This document shows, piece by piece, positions 12,936 through 23,735 of a stretch of 64,000 nucleotides of DNA. The DNA is taken from the NCBI GenBank assembly GCA_027946365.1, contig JAPEUQ010000006.1, forward strand, positions 1,612,001 through 1,676,000, read 5' to 3'. A program made the translations under genes and the position numbers. The stretch is from Kalmusia sp. IMI 367209. Taxonomy: Eukaryota > Ascomycota > Dothideomycetes > Pleosporales > Didymosphaeriaceae. The notes under the pieces are model-generated. The model made no database searches. It saw only the letters and a program-made list of their open reading frames with translations, and was not told the origin of the DNA. How positions within the stretch are numbered: position 1 is the stretch's first letter; every line of letters starts with the position of its first letter.

Positions 12936-15900
12936 ATGTTGGATCAGGCTCGACGCACCTCCTCGGTTTCGCTCTCTCCTCCATCGTCTCCTCCATCGGT
13001 GCTTCAGACCACAATTGAAGCGGACTACTCTACAGAGGCGCGTGACGTGCCATCGCCAGCGCAGACTCTGTGGACAGCTCCTTCGCCGACTCAGACCTTA
13101 GGCCACTCCAGCCCGGAGCTTCCCACTCTTCCAAGCTTCCCAGCCCTCGGAGGCAATCCACGCACTCCTTCTACGGTCGCGAGGCAGGACAGGACCGACA
13201 CTTCGTACTATACTGCTAGCTGGGGCAGCCCTTACAGGAACCCGCCTCCATCGTTCAATCGGCAACGCCATCCCTCGACGCAGTTCGGCAGTGACGATTT
13301 GGAGGGCGACTCGTCCACCCTTCAATTCGGTCTCGAGCATCTTCTCCCCCCAACGCTGGTGGAAGACAACTCACCGAATCGGTTCAACCTCGAGCATCTC
13401 ATCCCACGATTACAAGACAACGCGTCGCCGAATCAGTTCAACCTAGAGCATTTGATACCTTCTCGTCTACCTGCCGCTCTCGAGACGCCAACGCGTTCTC
13501 AGTTCGATTCTGGCGCTACACCACGAGTGTCTGACTTCAGTAATCACGACGCGACCGAAGAGTGGGTTCGTCAATTTTTAGAAAGACGTTGGAACAGCGA
13601 AACGAACAATTGGTTGAGTGACGACACCGTCGACAGTAACTCGGAGAGCAAGCCAATTCTCAGCCAGGAGCACAGCGGATCGCCGTCTATCAAGAAGCAC
13701 AGGTCGAGGAGGAGCAACAAGACCTTGAATCAGCAGGATTTCTGGTCGCATTTTAGCAAAGGCCAAAAGGAAGAACTCGGCAAGATGATGGCCTCAAGAT
13801 ACGCAAATCCTGACGCGGAAGCATCGCATTCGCGTCAGGGCTCTGGCACGAGCCTTCGGTCAGGACTGGGACTGAGCAAATATGCTCCTCAGCCCGCCTC
13901 ACCCATCGAAAAGCCTGCGCCAGAGGTTTCGAAACCATCGGAAGAAACGCCGAGCAAGCCGTTGCCGAGCCCAACCCCTCAGCCTGCCGTTATACCACGC
14001 ATGCGCAAGAAGGTGTTGGTGAAGGGCAAGAATTGTGTTATATCCATCGCTCGAGATATCCCAAGAGGCAGCCCAGGATACCCTCCTAAACCAATGAGCG
14101 CTGAAGCAGTCGACACAAAAATGCAACGATGGGAGCGTGAAGGGTATAACACACAAGGCTTCGGGTACTGGAAAGGTGCTGGTTCAGTGGATGGCGTACC
14201 GCTTCCTCAAAACCGAGGCATTTGGCCAGATGAAGAGTACATTAGGACAGAGCGGTCTGTAGCACCTAGAGTGCGGATTGCTAGGAAGGAGGACTGGGAT
14301 GCCTACATGAATCATCTGGTGGAGGCTAAATTGGCAGCGCTTGGTGTCGGTGTCCCTGGTGAGGAAGAAACTCCTTCACCACTATCGAGGCAGGCTTCAG
14401 TGCAACATCCGGGCCTACCATTTTCTCCACCACTGCCGACTCCTACAGGGAGTCATCGGGGGAGGCAAGGAAGCATCGTTTCTGGCTCCTTCCCCCTTGG
14501 ACCCTCACCCGGGCATATGTCACGACAATCAATTGCATCGCCCGCAGCATTTGCGAATCCGCGTGCGAGCATGCACATGCATAGGCATTCAACATTTTCG
14601 CCTGCTAGTTTCATTCAGCAGACAGCATCACCTACGGGTGCCTGGTCGCCCGGCAACTATTTCGGCATACAAGGCGCTCGCGGCGGTTCACCTGCTCTGC
14701 CATTGAGCAGGCCCGACCTTTCCGGCCTTGTGTCTCCCAGCTCTCCATTTGGCATGAGGCCTAATCAGCAGTTTCCTTTCCCGCAGACTCCAAAGGATGA
14801 CCTCCTGGTTCAAATGCAACAGCAGCAGCAACAGCTACAGGCTCAACTAATGCAACAACAGCAACAGCAGCTCCTAGGTATCCGCCCGTCATCCACACTG
14901 GCAGAAGTTCCTGAAGATGAGGGCGAAGAGGACATGCCGCTCATGAATGATGCTACCAAAGCCGGCCCAGAGATTGCTGTACCCACTCCTCGTGGCCATC
15001 GCCATAATATTAGTGCAAATTTGGAGCGTGGGGCCCGCGATGCTGAGTACCACCTCGAGGAGGCGATTGATAAACAATTCAACGAAGGAGGTGATTTTAG
15101 TACGGAGCCAGAAATCACTGAAGAACTCAAGCCATCAAAGCCTGTTGCTGATGCTACCTGGGAGGCCTCGCACCCAATTCTGCACCAGCCACAACCGCAT
15201 AGCAGAGCCCATTCGCTCGCCCAACCTCAGCAACCTATGTCATTTACGTTCGGTGCGACACCAGAAATCCCGAGAGGTGACAGCGACGGTGCTAGAACCA
15301 ATATATCTGATGTCACTAATCCTAGCCTCGAAGAGGGAGAGATCCGCGAAACAGCGACGACTGGTAGCTCAGCACAGCATTCAAAAACCGCCTCTCAAGC
15401 TAGCAACTCATGGAGAGACTCGAAGTTCGCCTTCGGGAAACCCAACTCTGCACTGCATAGCAAGCACACATCGCGGTCTTCAATCTCTAAGCTCAATGTT
15501 GAAGCTAAAGAGTTCAAGTTTAACCCCGCTGCTTCATTTAGCCCGTCTCTGTCGTCTAGCTTCTCGTCCTTCACGCCTGCTCTCAAGTCTCCCACAGATG
15601 GCATTGTGCAAAGCAACAGGACAAGCATCGACGGTCTATCGAATCTGAGCGTCAACGCACCATTATTCAAGCCGGACGCCCCAGTCTTCAAGCCAGACGC
15701 ACCTGCATTCAAGCCCGCTGTCGATGCACCGGTATTCAAGCCTGCTCCAAATGCTCTAGCAAACAAAACTGCCGTCGACGCTCCGGTGTTCAAACCTGCA
15801 GTACAAGCTCCAGAGTTCAAACCCAGTGGATTAAGCAACTCTTTTATGCCGAAGAGCGGCTTCAGTTTCTCTGCGAGTGGACCTTCATTCAAGCCTGACG

Positions 15901-18900
15901 CTCCTGTGTTCAACCCTGGCAGCGCAGAGTTCACTCCGAACAAACCTGAGTCTACTTCTTCCTCTAACATCTTTGGTAACATCAATATCACGGCTAGTGA
16001 TATCGTAAAGCCTGCTAAGCGCTCTAAAGCCGTACCGATTGTGCGCCCAGATGTCACACGCCAGAAGACACCCGAGAAAGAGGAAGAGCGTGAAGACGAG
16101 GAAGGGCGTATTGCCAACCCTGAAGGACGTGAGAAGCGTGCCCGACGCGGTCGAGACGAAGGAGATGATATACCTAGGTTCGCACTACAGCCTTTCCTAC
16201 CATCGCAAGCTTTAGGCGAATTGCAACAAGGCCAAGCATCAAAACAAAGTCCTGAGATTGAGAGGGAGGATGTTCCAGAAGAGAAAGAGAATCTCTCACC
16301 AGATGCCTCCCGGGCACACTCCAAATCGAAGAGCCCCGAGCCTTTCGTGTTCCATACGGAAGTGCCTTCAATCGAGCCTAGCATTCCTGCTACACAAGCT
16401 GATGAGTCTACCGAGTCGAAGACCCCGATTGATGACTTGTCGCCTCATGAAAGCGACGCCGTTACGCCCACAGTTGAAGAACTGCCAAGACCAGCTGTCA
16501 GGAAGCACAAAAGCTCACTCTCTGCGACTGCGAAGCCGTTTGAGTTCCGTCCTTTTGGCTCGGCTGGTTACGATTTCGGCGGCATTCACATTACGAAGCC
16601 ATCTGTGTCTCAAAATGATGATCCTGACAAGCATGACAGCCCCCCTCGCTACGTGAGCCGGAGTCCTGCGACCACTTTCCGACCTAGTGACGACGGGTCG
16701 TACAAGACCGCTTTGGAATCACGTAGGCACGTACCTTATCCTGAGAGTGAGAGCGTTGACTTTGACCATCTGGGTCAAGCCTCTTTCAACGACATTGATG
16801 CTGTGATGAAGCACATGAATGAAGAAGGATCCGACTTTGGAGTGGAACGTGATGAGAACTCTTGGGGGCACTCTTCTCCGAGAAGATCACCCCATGATTT
16901 CGATCGTTCTGATCTCCCACCGAGCGCTAACGTGTTGCGTAGCGATGCACCTAGTCCTAGTCCCCGCAGATTATATGCGCCACACAACATGCACCCATCG
17001 TCGGCCTCGATCACCCAAAATCCCTTCGATGACGAACGTGCCGCATACGAATCTCCAGTGCATCGCTTGAACAACGCAGACGAAGTGCCCATGAGTGATT
17101 GGGACGAAGGTATCCTATCCGAAGGTGAAGACAAGATTCAGACACGTAGCCGATTCTTCGACACACATGTCGATGATATCATCGGGCGCCTCCTGCAGAA
17201 CCGTCTCGATCCGCTGGAGAAGAATTTGAAGGGTATTCAGGATGCCATTTCCATGATGTCGCAGGGCCCCGGACGTGGCCGGCGCAGCATGTCCACTACT
17301 GAGCGCCTTGATAGCGACGCAGATGACGAGGACGATGAATGGGGTACCGACTCGCATTATCGGAACCGATCGCCTGGAAAGAACCGAAAATTCGAAAAAT
17401 TCAGATCCATCGTCAAAGAGGCGCTTGAGTCTCACCAGCCACCGGTCACAACCCTTCCGGTGCCTGTTCCAGAGCCCGTACTACCGGAGAAGATTCGCGA
17501 CGTCGTTACACAAGCTCTCGCTATGCATCAAGCTCAGAGTGCGCTCGTGGATCACATGAAGCCTGAGAACATGCGAGATGTAATTATGGAAGCACTTGCT
17601 CACCATCAGCCTCAATGGACGCCTCCCAAGTTTGAACCAGTTCCGGCTGATCAGATTCGTGCTATTGTGGAGGATGCGATTGTAGCGCACAAGCCAGTGG
17701 TAGCTGAAGATTCCATCAAGCCCGAGGATATTCGGTCCATCGTTGCAGAGGCTGTTGCCGCGCACACTGCTAAGCCTACCACGGAGCCCATGCACCCGGA
17801 TGACATCCGCCTCATCGTGATGGAAGCCTTTGCGACACATGCACCTCCGCCACCTCCTATGGCTGTGCCCGAACAAATTTGGCCTGATGACATCAAATCC
17901 ATCATCACTGAAGCTTTGGAAAGCAAACACGTTGCCGAGCCCCTTCAGCCCGAAACTATTCGTGGTATTGTTGAAGACGCGTTATCCTCACACCAACAGC
18001 CGAGCGAGCCTCTACAGCCTGAGATTATCCGTTCGATTGTCACCGAGGCTCTTGCGTCACACGAGGCTCTTGCTCAGCAAGCACCTGTCGAACTTGTTCA
18101 GCCGGACGCGATCCGAGTTATTGTTGCTGAAGCACTTGCAGCTCATAAGCCAGCTCCAGCCTTGGACGCCCCTGTAGACATTCCTCAACCTCAAGTCGAC
18201 TTGTCTGAGATCTACCAAGTTATTGGCAGCCTGAAGGCTTCTATTGCACAGACAACTAGCCACCATCTACAGGCTGAAGATGTTCGCGAACTGATCGATG
18301 ATGCTTTGAAACGGCAAAGCATGGAAGTCGCCAAACGAGAAGAGGTGCAGGCTATTCAAGAGAGAGATACACGCATCGCGGATCTTGAGGAAATGCTCAA
18401 AGAAGCCACTCTCCGGTTCGATGCTGAGTCAGAGGCTCGCAAGGAACTCGAGCTCCGCGACGAGAAAAGCTCACGTCTTCTTGAGGTTACAGAAAAGGAG
18501 CTTGCATTACTCCGCGAGCAAGCTAGCGATGATGAGAACAAGATTCGCGCTCTCGAAGAGGAGCGTGAGGTTTCTCGTCGTAGCCTCGATTCCTTTCACG
18601 CAGAAGAAGATGAGGTCCGCAACAAACTCATCGCCCTGCAGACTGAGCATGACGATCTCAAACAGAAATATATCATTGCTGAAAATGCTGAGCTGGATGC
18701 GAAGAGGAAGCTTGAAGCTGTCACGGCTGAAAACGAGGCTCTTACGTTCACCCTAGAGGAGCATCGTCTGTCCGCGAATAAGTGGCGTAATGACCTCCAA
18801 CATGCTCATGAAGAGGTCGAAAAGATGCGCCAGACTATCGAGCAGTCTCGTCTGCAGACTGAGGAAGCTACACGAGTACGCGAATCTATGCGTGCCAAGT

Positions 18901-20579
18901 TCGAGAAGCTTCAACAGGATATGACAATTGCCTCAGGTCAAGCTGCTGCTGAGCGTGCTCAATGGCAGAAGAGCGACGAAGAGCATATGAAGAAGTACGA
19001 AGTGCTCAGCGCTCGCATTGAAGCTGAGGGCCGTACACGTGAGCGCCTTGAGCGAGAGCTTGAGAGGCTCGAAGGCCAGGAACGCGAGGGCATGAGGCTC
19101 CGCGTCACGCTAGAGCAGGCACAGAAGCATAACGCTAGACTCGAAGAGACAATTGAGCAGACCAGGCAAGAAAGTATGGAGCACAAGCGAGCTGCCGATC
19201 GGTACGAACGCGAGTTCCGTGAAGCTAGGGAAGCTGCACACGCTGAGATCCGCCGCATGCGTGTGCTTATGGAGGCCGACATTGACAAGGCAAACAACCA
19301 GGTCAATATTGTTCGACATGACCTGGAAAGCGAAGTTGCCCGAGTTCGCGCTGAGCTTGACAATGTGCGCATGGATGCCGACACTGCCAAAGAGAAACAT
19401 GAGCTTGACCTGGAGGCAGCTTCCGACGTAAAGAAGGCTGCTGTTAGTGAAGCTTTGGAGAAGAACAAGCTCGCCCTGCTTGAACAGCAGCAAGCGTTCG
19501 AACGCCGCCTTGAGGTTGTCAACCAAGAAAATGCTCGTGTGTTGGAGATAGCTCGCGAGGATGAAGAGCGCGCAGTGATGTTCCACAATGAGCGTATCGC
19601 GCTTGCTGATTCAAAGTTGGATCATCTTCGCGACAAGGTTGCTCTCCTAGAAGAAAAACTTTCTGTTGCGAAAGAAGCCGCCAGTGCCGCTGCCGCCGCT
19701 GCTCAAAACGTCAAGTCACCAGCTGCCACCCAAAGTTCGTATGCATCGGGTGCAGAGAAAATTTCGCCTCAGGCTCTACGAGAGTCAATTGCCGTCCTAC
19801 AAGAGCAGTTGCAGGAACGTGAATCGCGGATTGAGTCTCTTGAGCACAAGCTAGCTGAAGTCGACACTGATGCTCCTGCCAAATTGAAGGAGCGCGATAC
19901 TGAGATTAACTGGTTGCGCGAACTCCTTGGTGTTCGCATCGATGACTTAAGCGATCTCATCAATGCCCTCGCTCAGCCAGCTTTCGATCGTGAGAGTGTG
20001 CGTGACGCTGCAATCCGCATTCGCACGAACCTGCAAATGGAGCAGCAAGAGAAGGAGCGTCTGATAACAGGTGGCCAGCAGACTTTCCCTAGTCTCTCGA
20101 CACTGTCCAACTTTGCCTCTCCTAAGGCTGTACAACTCGCTGCGGCCTTCGGTAATTGGCGCAGTAAAGGTCGCGACAATGCAGCATCTGCCCTAGCAGG
20201 CAACTCGAGCAACAACGCATCGCGCAACCAGACTCCATCCCGACCCACCGCTCCTTCAGCTCAATCTTTTCTCTCGGGTCTTATGACACCGCCCACATCC
20301 AATCTTCGCCGGACGCCTGAGCTTCCGTCTTCTGGTGTCCGACCGCAGCCTCTGCTACGAACGAACTCGACAAGTTCCCGAGGTTCAGCTGCCGGCTTTC
20401 CCAGTCTAGGCAAACAGCCCGTACCTAGCACCCCACCGCTACTTCGCAAAGCATCATATGACCAAGATGCAGAGGTTGAACGCTTCAGCGAGAGCGGATT
20501 CTACGATGACGAGAGCACCGTCGACGGAGATTTGACACCCATTGGCTTGCACTTTGGGCAAGAGCTCGGTCACCGGTGA
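12936..20579 (+). CDS. Giant disordered and coiled-coil scaffold protein, 2547 aa, single exon
   Basis: One uninterrupted frame of 7.6 kb. N-terminal third: Ser/Pro-rich and disordered, with three copies of [QR]F[GN]LEHL[LI]P (about 13323-13462). A conserved-looking block follows at residues about 355-460 (KKVLVKGKNCVISIARDIPR, GYPPKP, WEREGYNTQGFGYWKG, then IWPDEEYIRTERS and REDWDAYMNHL). Then come poly-Gln stretches and FKPDAPVFKP-type repeats (15660-15925). Near 17390-18315 there are eleven degenerate 27-30-residue units of the form [DE]xIRxIVxEALxxH. The last 750 residues are a long charged coiled coil (18290-19960) with a Ser-rich tail. The architecture suggests a cytoskeletal, septal-pore or spindle-pole tether (leashin-like size and layout), but I do not recognise the family and assign no function. 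Confidence 0.85.
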   Translation: MLDQARRTSSVSLSPPSSPPSVLQTTIEADYSTEARDVPSPAQTLWTAPSPTQTLGHSSPELPTLPSFPALGGNPRTPSTVARQDRTDTSYYTASWGSPYRNPPPSFNRQRHPSTQFGSDDLEGDSSTLQFGLEHLLPPTLVEDNSPNRFNLEHLIPRLQDNASPNQFNLEHLIPSRLPAALETPTRSQFDSGATPRVSDFSNHDATEEWVRQFLERRWNSETNNWLSDDTVDSNSESKPILSQEHSGSPSIKKHRSRRSNKTLNQQDFWSHFSKGQKEELGKMMASRYANPDAEASHSRQGSGTSLRSGLGLSKYAPQPASPIEKPAPEVSKPSEETPSKPLPSPTPQPAVIPRMRKKVLVKGKNCVISIARDIPRGSPGYPPKPMSAEAVDTKMQRWEREGYNTQGFGYWKGAGSVDGVPLPQNRGIWPDEEYIRTERSVAPRVRIARKEDWDAYMNHLVEAKLAALGVGVPGEEETPSPLSRQASVQHPGLPFSPPLPTPTGSHRGRQGSIVSGSFPLGPSPGHMSRQSIASPAAFANPRASMHMHRHSTFSPASFIQQTASPTGAWSPGNYFGIQGARGGSPALPLSRPDLSGLVSPSSPFGMRPNQQFPFPQTPKDDLLVQMQQQQQQLQAQLMQQQQQQLLGIRPSSTLAEVPEDEGEEDMPLMNDATKAGPEIAVPTPRGHRHNISANLERGARDAEYHLEEAIDKQFNEGGDFSTEPEITEELKPSKPVADATWEASHPILHQPQPHSRAHSLAQPQQPMSFTFGATPEIPRGDSDGARTNISDVTNPSLEEGEIRETATTGSSAQHSKTASQASNSWRDSKFAFGKPNSALHSKHTSRSSISKLNVEAKEFKFNPAASFSPSLSSSFSSFTPALKSPTDGIVQSNRTSIDGLSNLSVNAPLFKPDAPVFKPDAPAFKPAVDAPVFKPAPNALANKTAVDAPVFKPAVQAPEFKPSGLSNSFMPKSGFSFSASGPSFKPDAPVFNPGSAEFTPNKPESTSSSNIFGNINITASDIVKPAKRSKAVPIVRPDVTRQKTPEKEEEREDEEGRIANPEGREKRARRGRDEGDDIPRFALQPFLPSQALGELQQGQASKQSPEIEREDVPEEKENLSPDASRAHSKSKSPEPFVFHTEVPSIEPSIPATQADESTESKTPIDDLSPHESDAVTPTVEELPRPAVRKHKSSLSATAKPFEFRPFGSAGYDFGGIHITKPSVSQNDDPDKHDSPPRYVSRSPATTFRPSDDGSYKTALESRRHVPYPESESVDFDHLGQASFNDIDAVMKHMNEEGSDFGVERDENSWGHSSPRRSPHDFDRSDLPPSANVLRSDAPSPSPRRLYAPHNMHPSSASITQNPFDDERAAYESPVHRLNNADEVPMSDWDEGILSEGEDKIQTRSRFFDTHVDDIIGRLLQNRLDPLEKNLKGIQDAISMMSQGPGRGRRSMSTTERLDSDADDEDDEWGTDSHYRNRSPGKNRKFEKFRSIVKEALESHQPPVTTLPVPVPEPVLPEKIRDVVTQALAMHQAQSALVDHMKPENMRDVIMEALAHHQPQWTPPKFEPVPADQIRAIVEDAIVAHKPVVAEDSIKPEDIRSIVAEAVAAHTAKPTTEPMHPDDIRLIVMEAFATHAPPPPPMAVPEQIWPDDIKSIITEALESKHVAEPLQPETIRGIVEDALSSHQQPSEPLQPEIIRSIVTEALASHEALAQQAPVELVQPDAIRVIVAEALAAHKPAPALDAPVDIPQPQVDLSEIYQVIGSLKASIAQTTSHHLQAEDVRELIDDALKRQSMEVAKREEVQAIQERDTRIADLEEMLKEATLRFDAESEARKELELRDEKSSRLLEVTEKELALLREQASDDENKIRALEEEREVSRRSLDSFHAEEDEVRNKLIALQTEHDDLKQKYIIAENAELDAKRKLEAVTAENEALTFTLEEHRLSANKWRNDLQHAHEEVEKMRQTIEQSRLQTEEATRVRESMRAKFEKLQQDMTIASGQAAAERAQWQKSDEEHMKKYEVLSARIEAEGRTRERLERELERLEGQEREGMRLRVTLEQAQKHNARLEETIEQTRQESMEHKRAADRYEREFREAREAAHAEIRRMRVLMEADIDKANNQVNIVRHDLESEVARVRAELDNVRMDADTAKEKHELDLEAASDVKKAAVSEALEKNKLALLEQQQAFERRLEVVNQENARVLEIAREDEERAVMFHNERIALADSKLDHLRDKVALLEEKLSVAKEAASAAAAAAQNVKSPAATQSSYASGAEKISPQALRESIAVLQEQLQERESRIESLEHKLAEVDTDAPAKLKERDTEINWLRELLGVRIDDLSDLINALAQPAFDRESVRDAAIRIRTNLQMEQQEKERLITGGQQTFPSLSTLSNFASPKAVQLAAAFGNWRSKGRDNAASALAGNSSNNASRNQTPSRPTAPSAQSFLSGLMTPPTSNLRRTPELPSSGVRPQPLLRTNSTSSRGSAAGFPSLGKQPVPSTPPLLRKASYDQDAEVERFSESGFYDDESTVDGDLTPIGLHFGQELGHR

Positions 20580-21816
20580 CATTGTCCACCACTACCACCC
20601 CTAGTATGAAATTACCATCTTTCATTTGTACACATTTCTTTATTTCCTTATTTCCTGAGTGGCCCATATACGGGCGTCCTGTCGTTCTCTATATGTACGT
20701 TCTTTGGTCGAATGAGCTTTTCCCCGAGTAACAATGCTTGCTTGCTTCATTGTTTAGTCTGAGCTTGGACTTGGGCTGGACTTACTCTTGCTGTCTTTAG
20801 CGATGTGAGCATGGATGGATATACCCCCAGTGCGCTAGATTGGATTTCTGTATGGATTGCTTCATCTAAATTGTGTAAAATCATATTTGTCTTTTCTCTC
20901 TTGATGTCGGCGGTCGGAGGCAGTCGTGGAAAGATGGCGGACTATTCATAGGATTAAATTGTAATACATTGGATAGAGCTTAGATTTACATTCGTTAATA
21001 TACGGGTTATCCTGTGATAGAGATAAGGTCAATCTCTCCAATGTGTGACGAGAGCTTCTGATATACGACATGTCCGCAAATTGTGTCACCGGTGGTGTCT
21101 ATCATCACGCTACGAAGGATACAAAGTTACGAAGAGTTGCATGATGAATCCACAGAATTACGCCGCCAAGAAAGGTGTTGAAGTAGCGTGAACTACGTCA
21201 TCTTGCTCAATTATTTGTGTTCGACTGTGGGCGATAGATCTTGCATCTTAGGACAGCCCCTCCCTGAAAAACTTAGAAAGCATATCATATCAAGAAATAG
21301 AGATATGTGTACTGGTGTTCGCGACATGCTTTTCTAGCGAACCTATATTCCTTAAGCAGAGCCACAAGGGTATCTTGTCAGCCACCTAGCTTATTGTATG
21401 ATTTTGATACAGGGAGGTGTCTAGTGTTGCAATGCAATTCCTATCATATAGTAATGTTAGAATTATCGACCTTCAAACGCACACTAAGGTCTAAGTCTCT
21501 ATAGCGATGAATTAAAACCAAGACAAGGGTCCAGTCGGACTGTATGTGTATGGATTTCAAATGTAGTACATTGATACTGTTTCTCTGCATAGAGTTCTCC
21601 AGGCCGGCGTATACGTTATCAAGTTGATCTCCACATCACGGAGTGAGGCACATGGGCAGTACGCAGCACAAACTTGACTTGCAACGAAAGTTTCGATTTG
21701 TATAAACATTACAGCAGGCCAATAAGGCCGATGAAGATTGATACATCTTCAATATATACACTCAAGTCATTCATTCATCCTTTCCCCCCTTTATGCCCTC
21801 TCATGCCCACTCCTCT
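20580..21816. other. Intergenic region between convergent genes, no gene seen
   Basis: AT-rich 3' flanks of the giant gene and of the convergent chitin deacetylase. No domain-bearing frame, tRNA or repeat was recognised. Confidence 0.5.
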
Positions 21817-23735
21817 TTACCAGCATTTGCCGAACGCTTTCTGACACCCCATCCAGCAGTATGCGATGCTCGATCCGCAGTTGCCTAGCACAGAGCAGCA
21901 CTTGCTATCCGGACACGTCTTGCTACCGTTCCTTGCGCCACACTTTCCGTTGGTACTTACGTTGCTTGCAGCCGAAGAGGTCGCAGCGGGCGCCGACGTG
22001 CTCGTCGCACTTACAGACGTAATTATGCTGGAGGGCGTGTTGGTGACGACGGCCACAGAGGAAACGGCCACCCCAGAGGAAGAAGATGAAGACGTACCGC
22101 AGTTTCCGTAAAGTGGGTTGCACGAAGCGCCGCAATGGTCGGCGGACGAGCCACACCAGCCGTACTGCGAGCAGCATTCACCCTCGGACCAGCCAGCGCA
22201 CGTGTAGCCGTTGGTACCACCACAAGTGCCGTCCGTGGTGGCAGGACCAGTCGGGGTGCTCGAAGCAGCCGACGACACAGAAGAGACGACGCTGCTGGAC
22301 GAAGCGCCAGCAATTGAAGATGAAGAGCTGCCGCAGGTACCAAAGAGAGTCTGGCACCCAGTACCGCAATGGTCCGTAGACGTTCCGCACCAGCCGGCTT
22401 AGGAGCAGCAGTTGCCGAACTCAGAGCTCTGGCAGGAGAAGCCGGTGGAGCCACCGCAAGTGCCGTCAGTAGATACAGCCGTCGGGGTGGCGGTGGGTAC
22501 GACGGAAGAAGTAGCGGTAGTGATGGAAGACGATGAAGTCACGATCTTGCCCGAGGATGCGCGGTACCAGTTCTCGGCTGGGTCGCCTAGGCACTCGCCG
22601 ACGGTGACACCTCGATAGCCCTTCTCTTGGATGATCTTGAGCATGTACTCGGTTAGGTTGTGGGCAGTCTGCTCGTGGATATCGTGCTCGATGGAGAGGA
22701 ACTTGTCAGTTGCGACATTATCGGTCTTGAAGTAAGAGCTGAATTTGTCCTTTGCATTCTGGATCAGGGCGGGGCTATCGTTATCGTAGTCTATTATTCA
22801 GTCAATCGTGCGATCAGCAAGTCTTGGCCCATAATGTGAACGTACCATCGGTATCGATATCGAAGTAAGTGACGACATACCCCAGGTCCACCATGTCCTT
22901 CCAGCAGCCAGAAGCCTCATCGCAAGAAGAATACGGTGGACGCATGTATGTAGGGAATTTCTGGATGATGTTGCGAATAGCCATCTCGTTATGTACCATC
23001 TGGTTTATGCGCTGCTCCTGGGTAATCGCAGACAGATCCTGATGGGACCAAGTGTGACTGGCGACTTGGTGACCAGCAGCATACATTTTGGAGATGACAG
23101 CAGGCCATTGGGTGGAAGCATCGTCAATAGCACCTTTTCCGTTATTGATACCAGTGATGAAGAAGGTAGCCTTCATGCTGTACTTTTCGAAAAGATCCAA
23201 AATATAGTCAGTGTAGATATATGGGCCATCATCGTAGGTAATGGCGACAGTGCCGGGCTCCGTGCAAGAGTAGAGACCACCATTTCCGTAGTCTACATTC
23301 CCAAGCTTGGGACGGGCGACGGTCCTAGTATCGTCACCATTAGGAACCTTGTTCGCATCGCAGCCAGGTCCATAGTTGATAAGACAGTCGGGGGCATTGC
23401 AGTATTCTGGTGTGTTCCCGCACCAACCCTAACGAAAAATTAGTATATCTACCTGTGGCATACGGAGCTATACATACGGAGGTTGAACAGCAGTAACCTT
23501 CCGCACAGCTTCCATAGTCTGGACCACATTGACCGTCCGTATTACCAGACTGACGCTTAGTAAATTCATTTGCCTTTGGAGAGAAAGCAGCTCGTCCCGC
23601 AATAGGACCGACAAAGGCACCCCTCTTCACATCAGGACCAATTCCCCATATCTTCGGAATTCCACGAGCACTGCCGTGAGCAGCCACGAACGTGGTCGCC
23701 AAAGAAAAGGCAATAAACACCTCCGAGAAACGCAT
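21817..23735 (-). CDS. Secreted chitin deacetylase (NodB fold) with CBM18 modules; in-frame TAA splits the frame
   Basis: Exons on the minus strand: 23735-23478, 23428-22846, then from 22790; introns of 50 and 55 nt. A signal peptide (MRFSEVFIAFSLATTFVAAHG) precedes a first chitin-binding type-1 (CBM18) module that spans intron 1. The NodB deacetylase domain has all motifs: TYDDGP (about 150), SHTWSH, RPPYSSCD, the D-rich segment across intron 2, and IEHDIH. It removes acetyl groups from chitin and should act in the cell wall or extracellularly. After a Ser/Thr linker a second CBM18 begins, and in its middle TAA (22399-22401) follows GNCCS. The same frame continues immediately with AGWCGTSTDHC, two more CBM18 modules and a stop at 21817. 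Ending at the TAA gives 410 aa; the full frame is 604 codons. The catalytic domain is intact either way. Confidence 0.88.
22399..22401 (-). other. In-frame nonsense codon within a CBM18 module
   Basis: TAA on the minus strand between CCS and AGWCG, a position where CBM18 modules normally carry a variable residue in CCSxxGWCG. It would arise from CAA (Gln) by one C-to-T change. No splice signals bracket it, and the module is collinear on both sides. Confidence 0.8.

Noticed and set aside
15395..20250. Several long open frames antisense to the giant gene (329, 209 and 158 codons)
   Set aside because: They mirror the codon bias of the sense coiled-coil and repeat regions and are Ser/Arg-rich shadows.
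22380..22450. An intron removing the TAA in the chitin deacetylase
   Set aside because: No donor or acceptor pair brackets the stop, and the CBM18 module is collinear across it.
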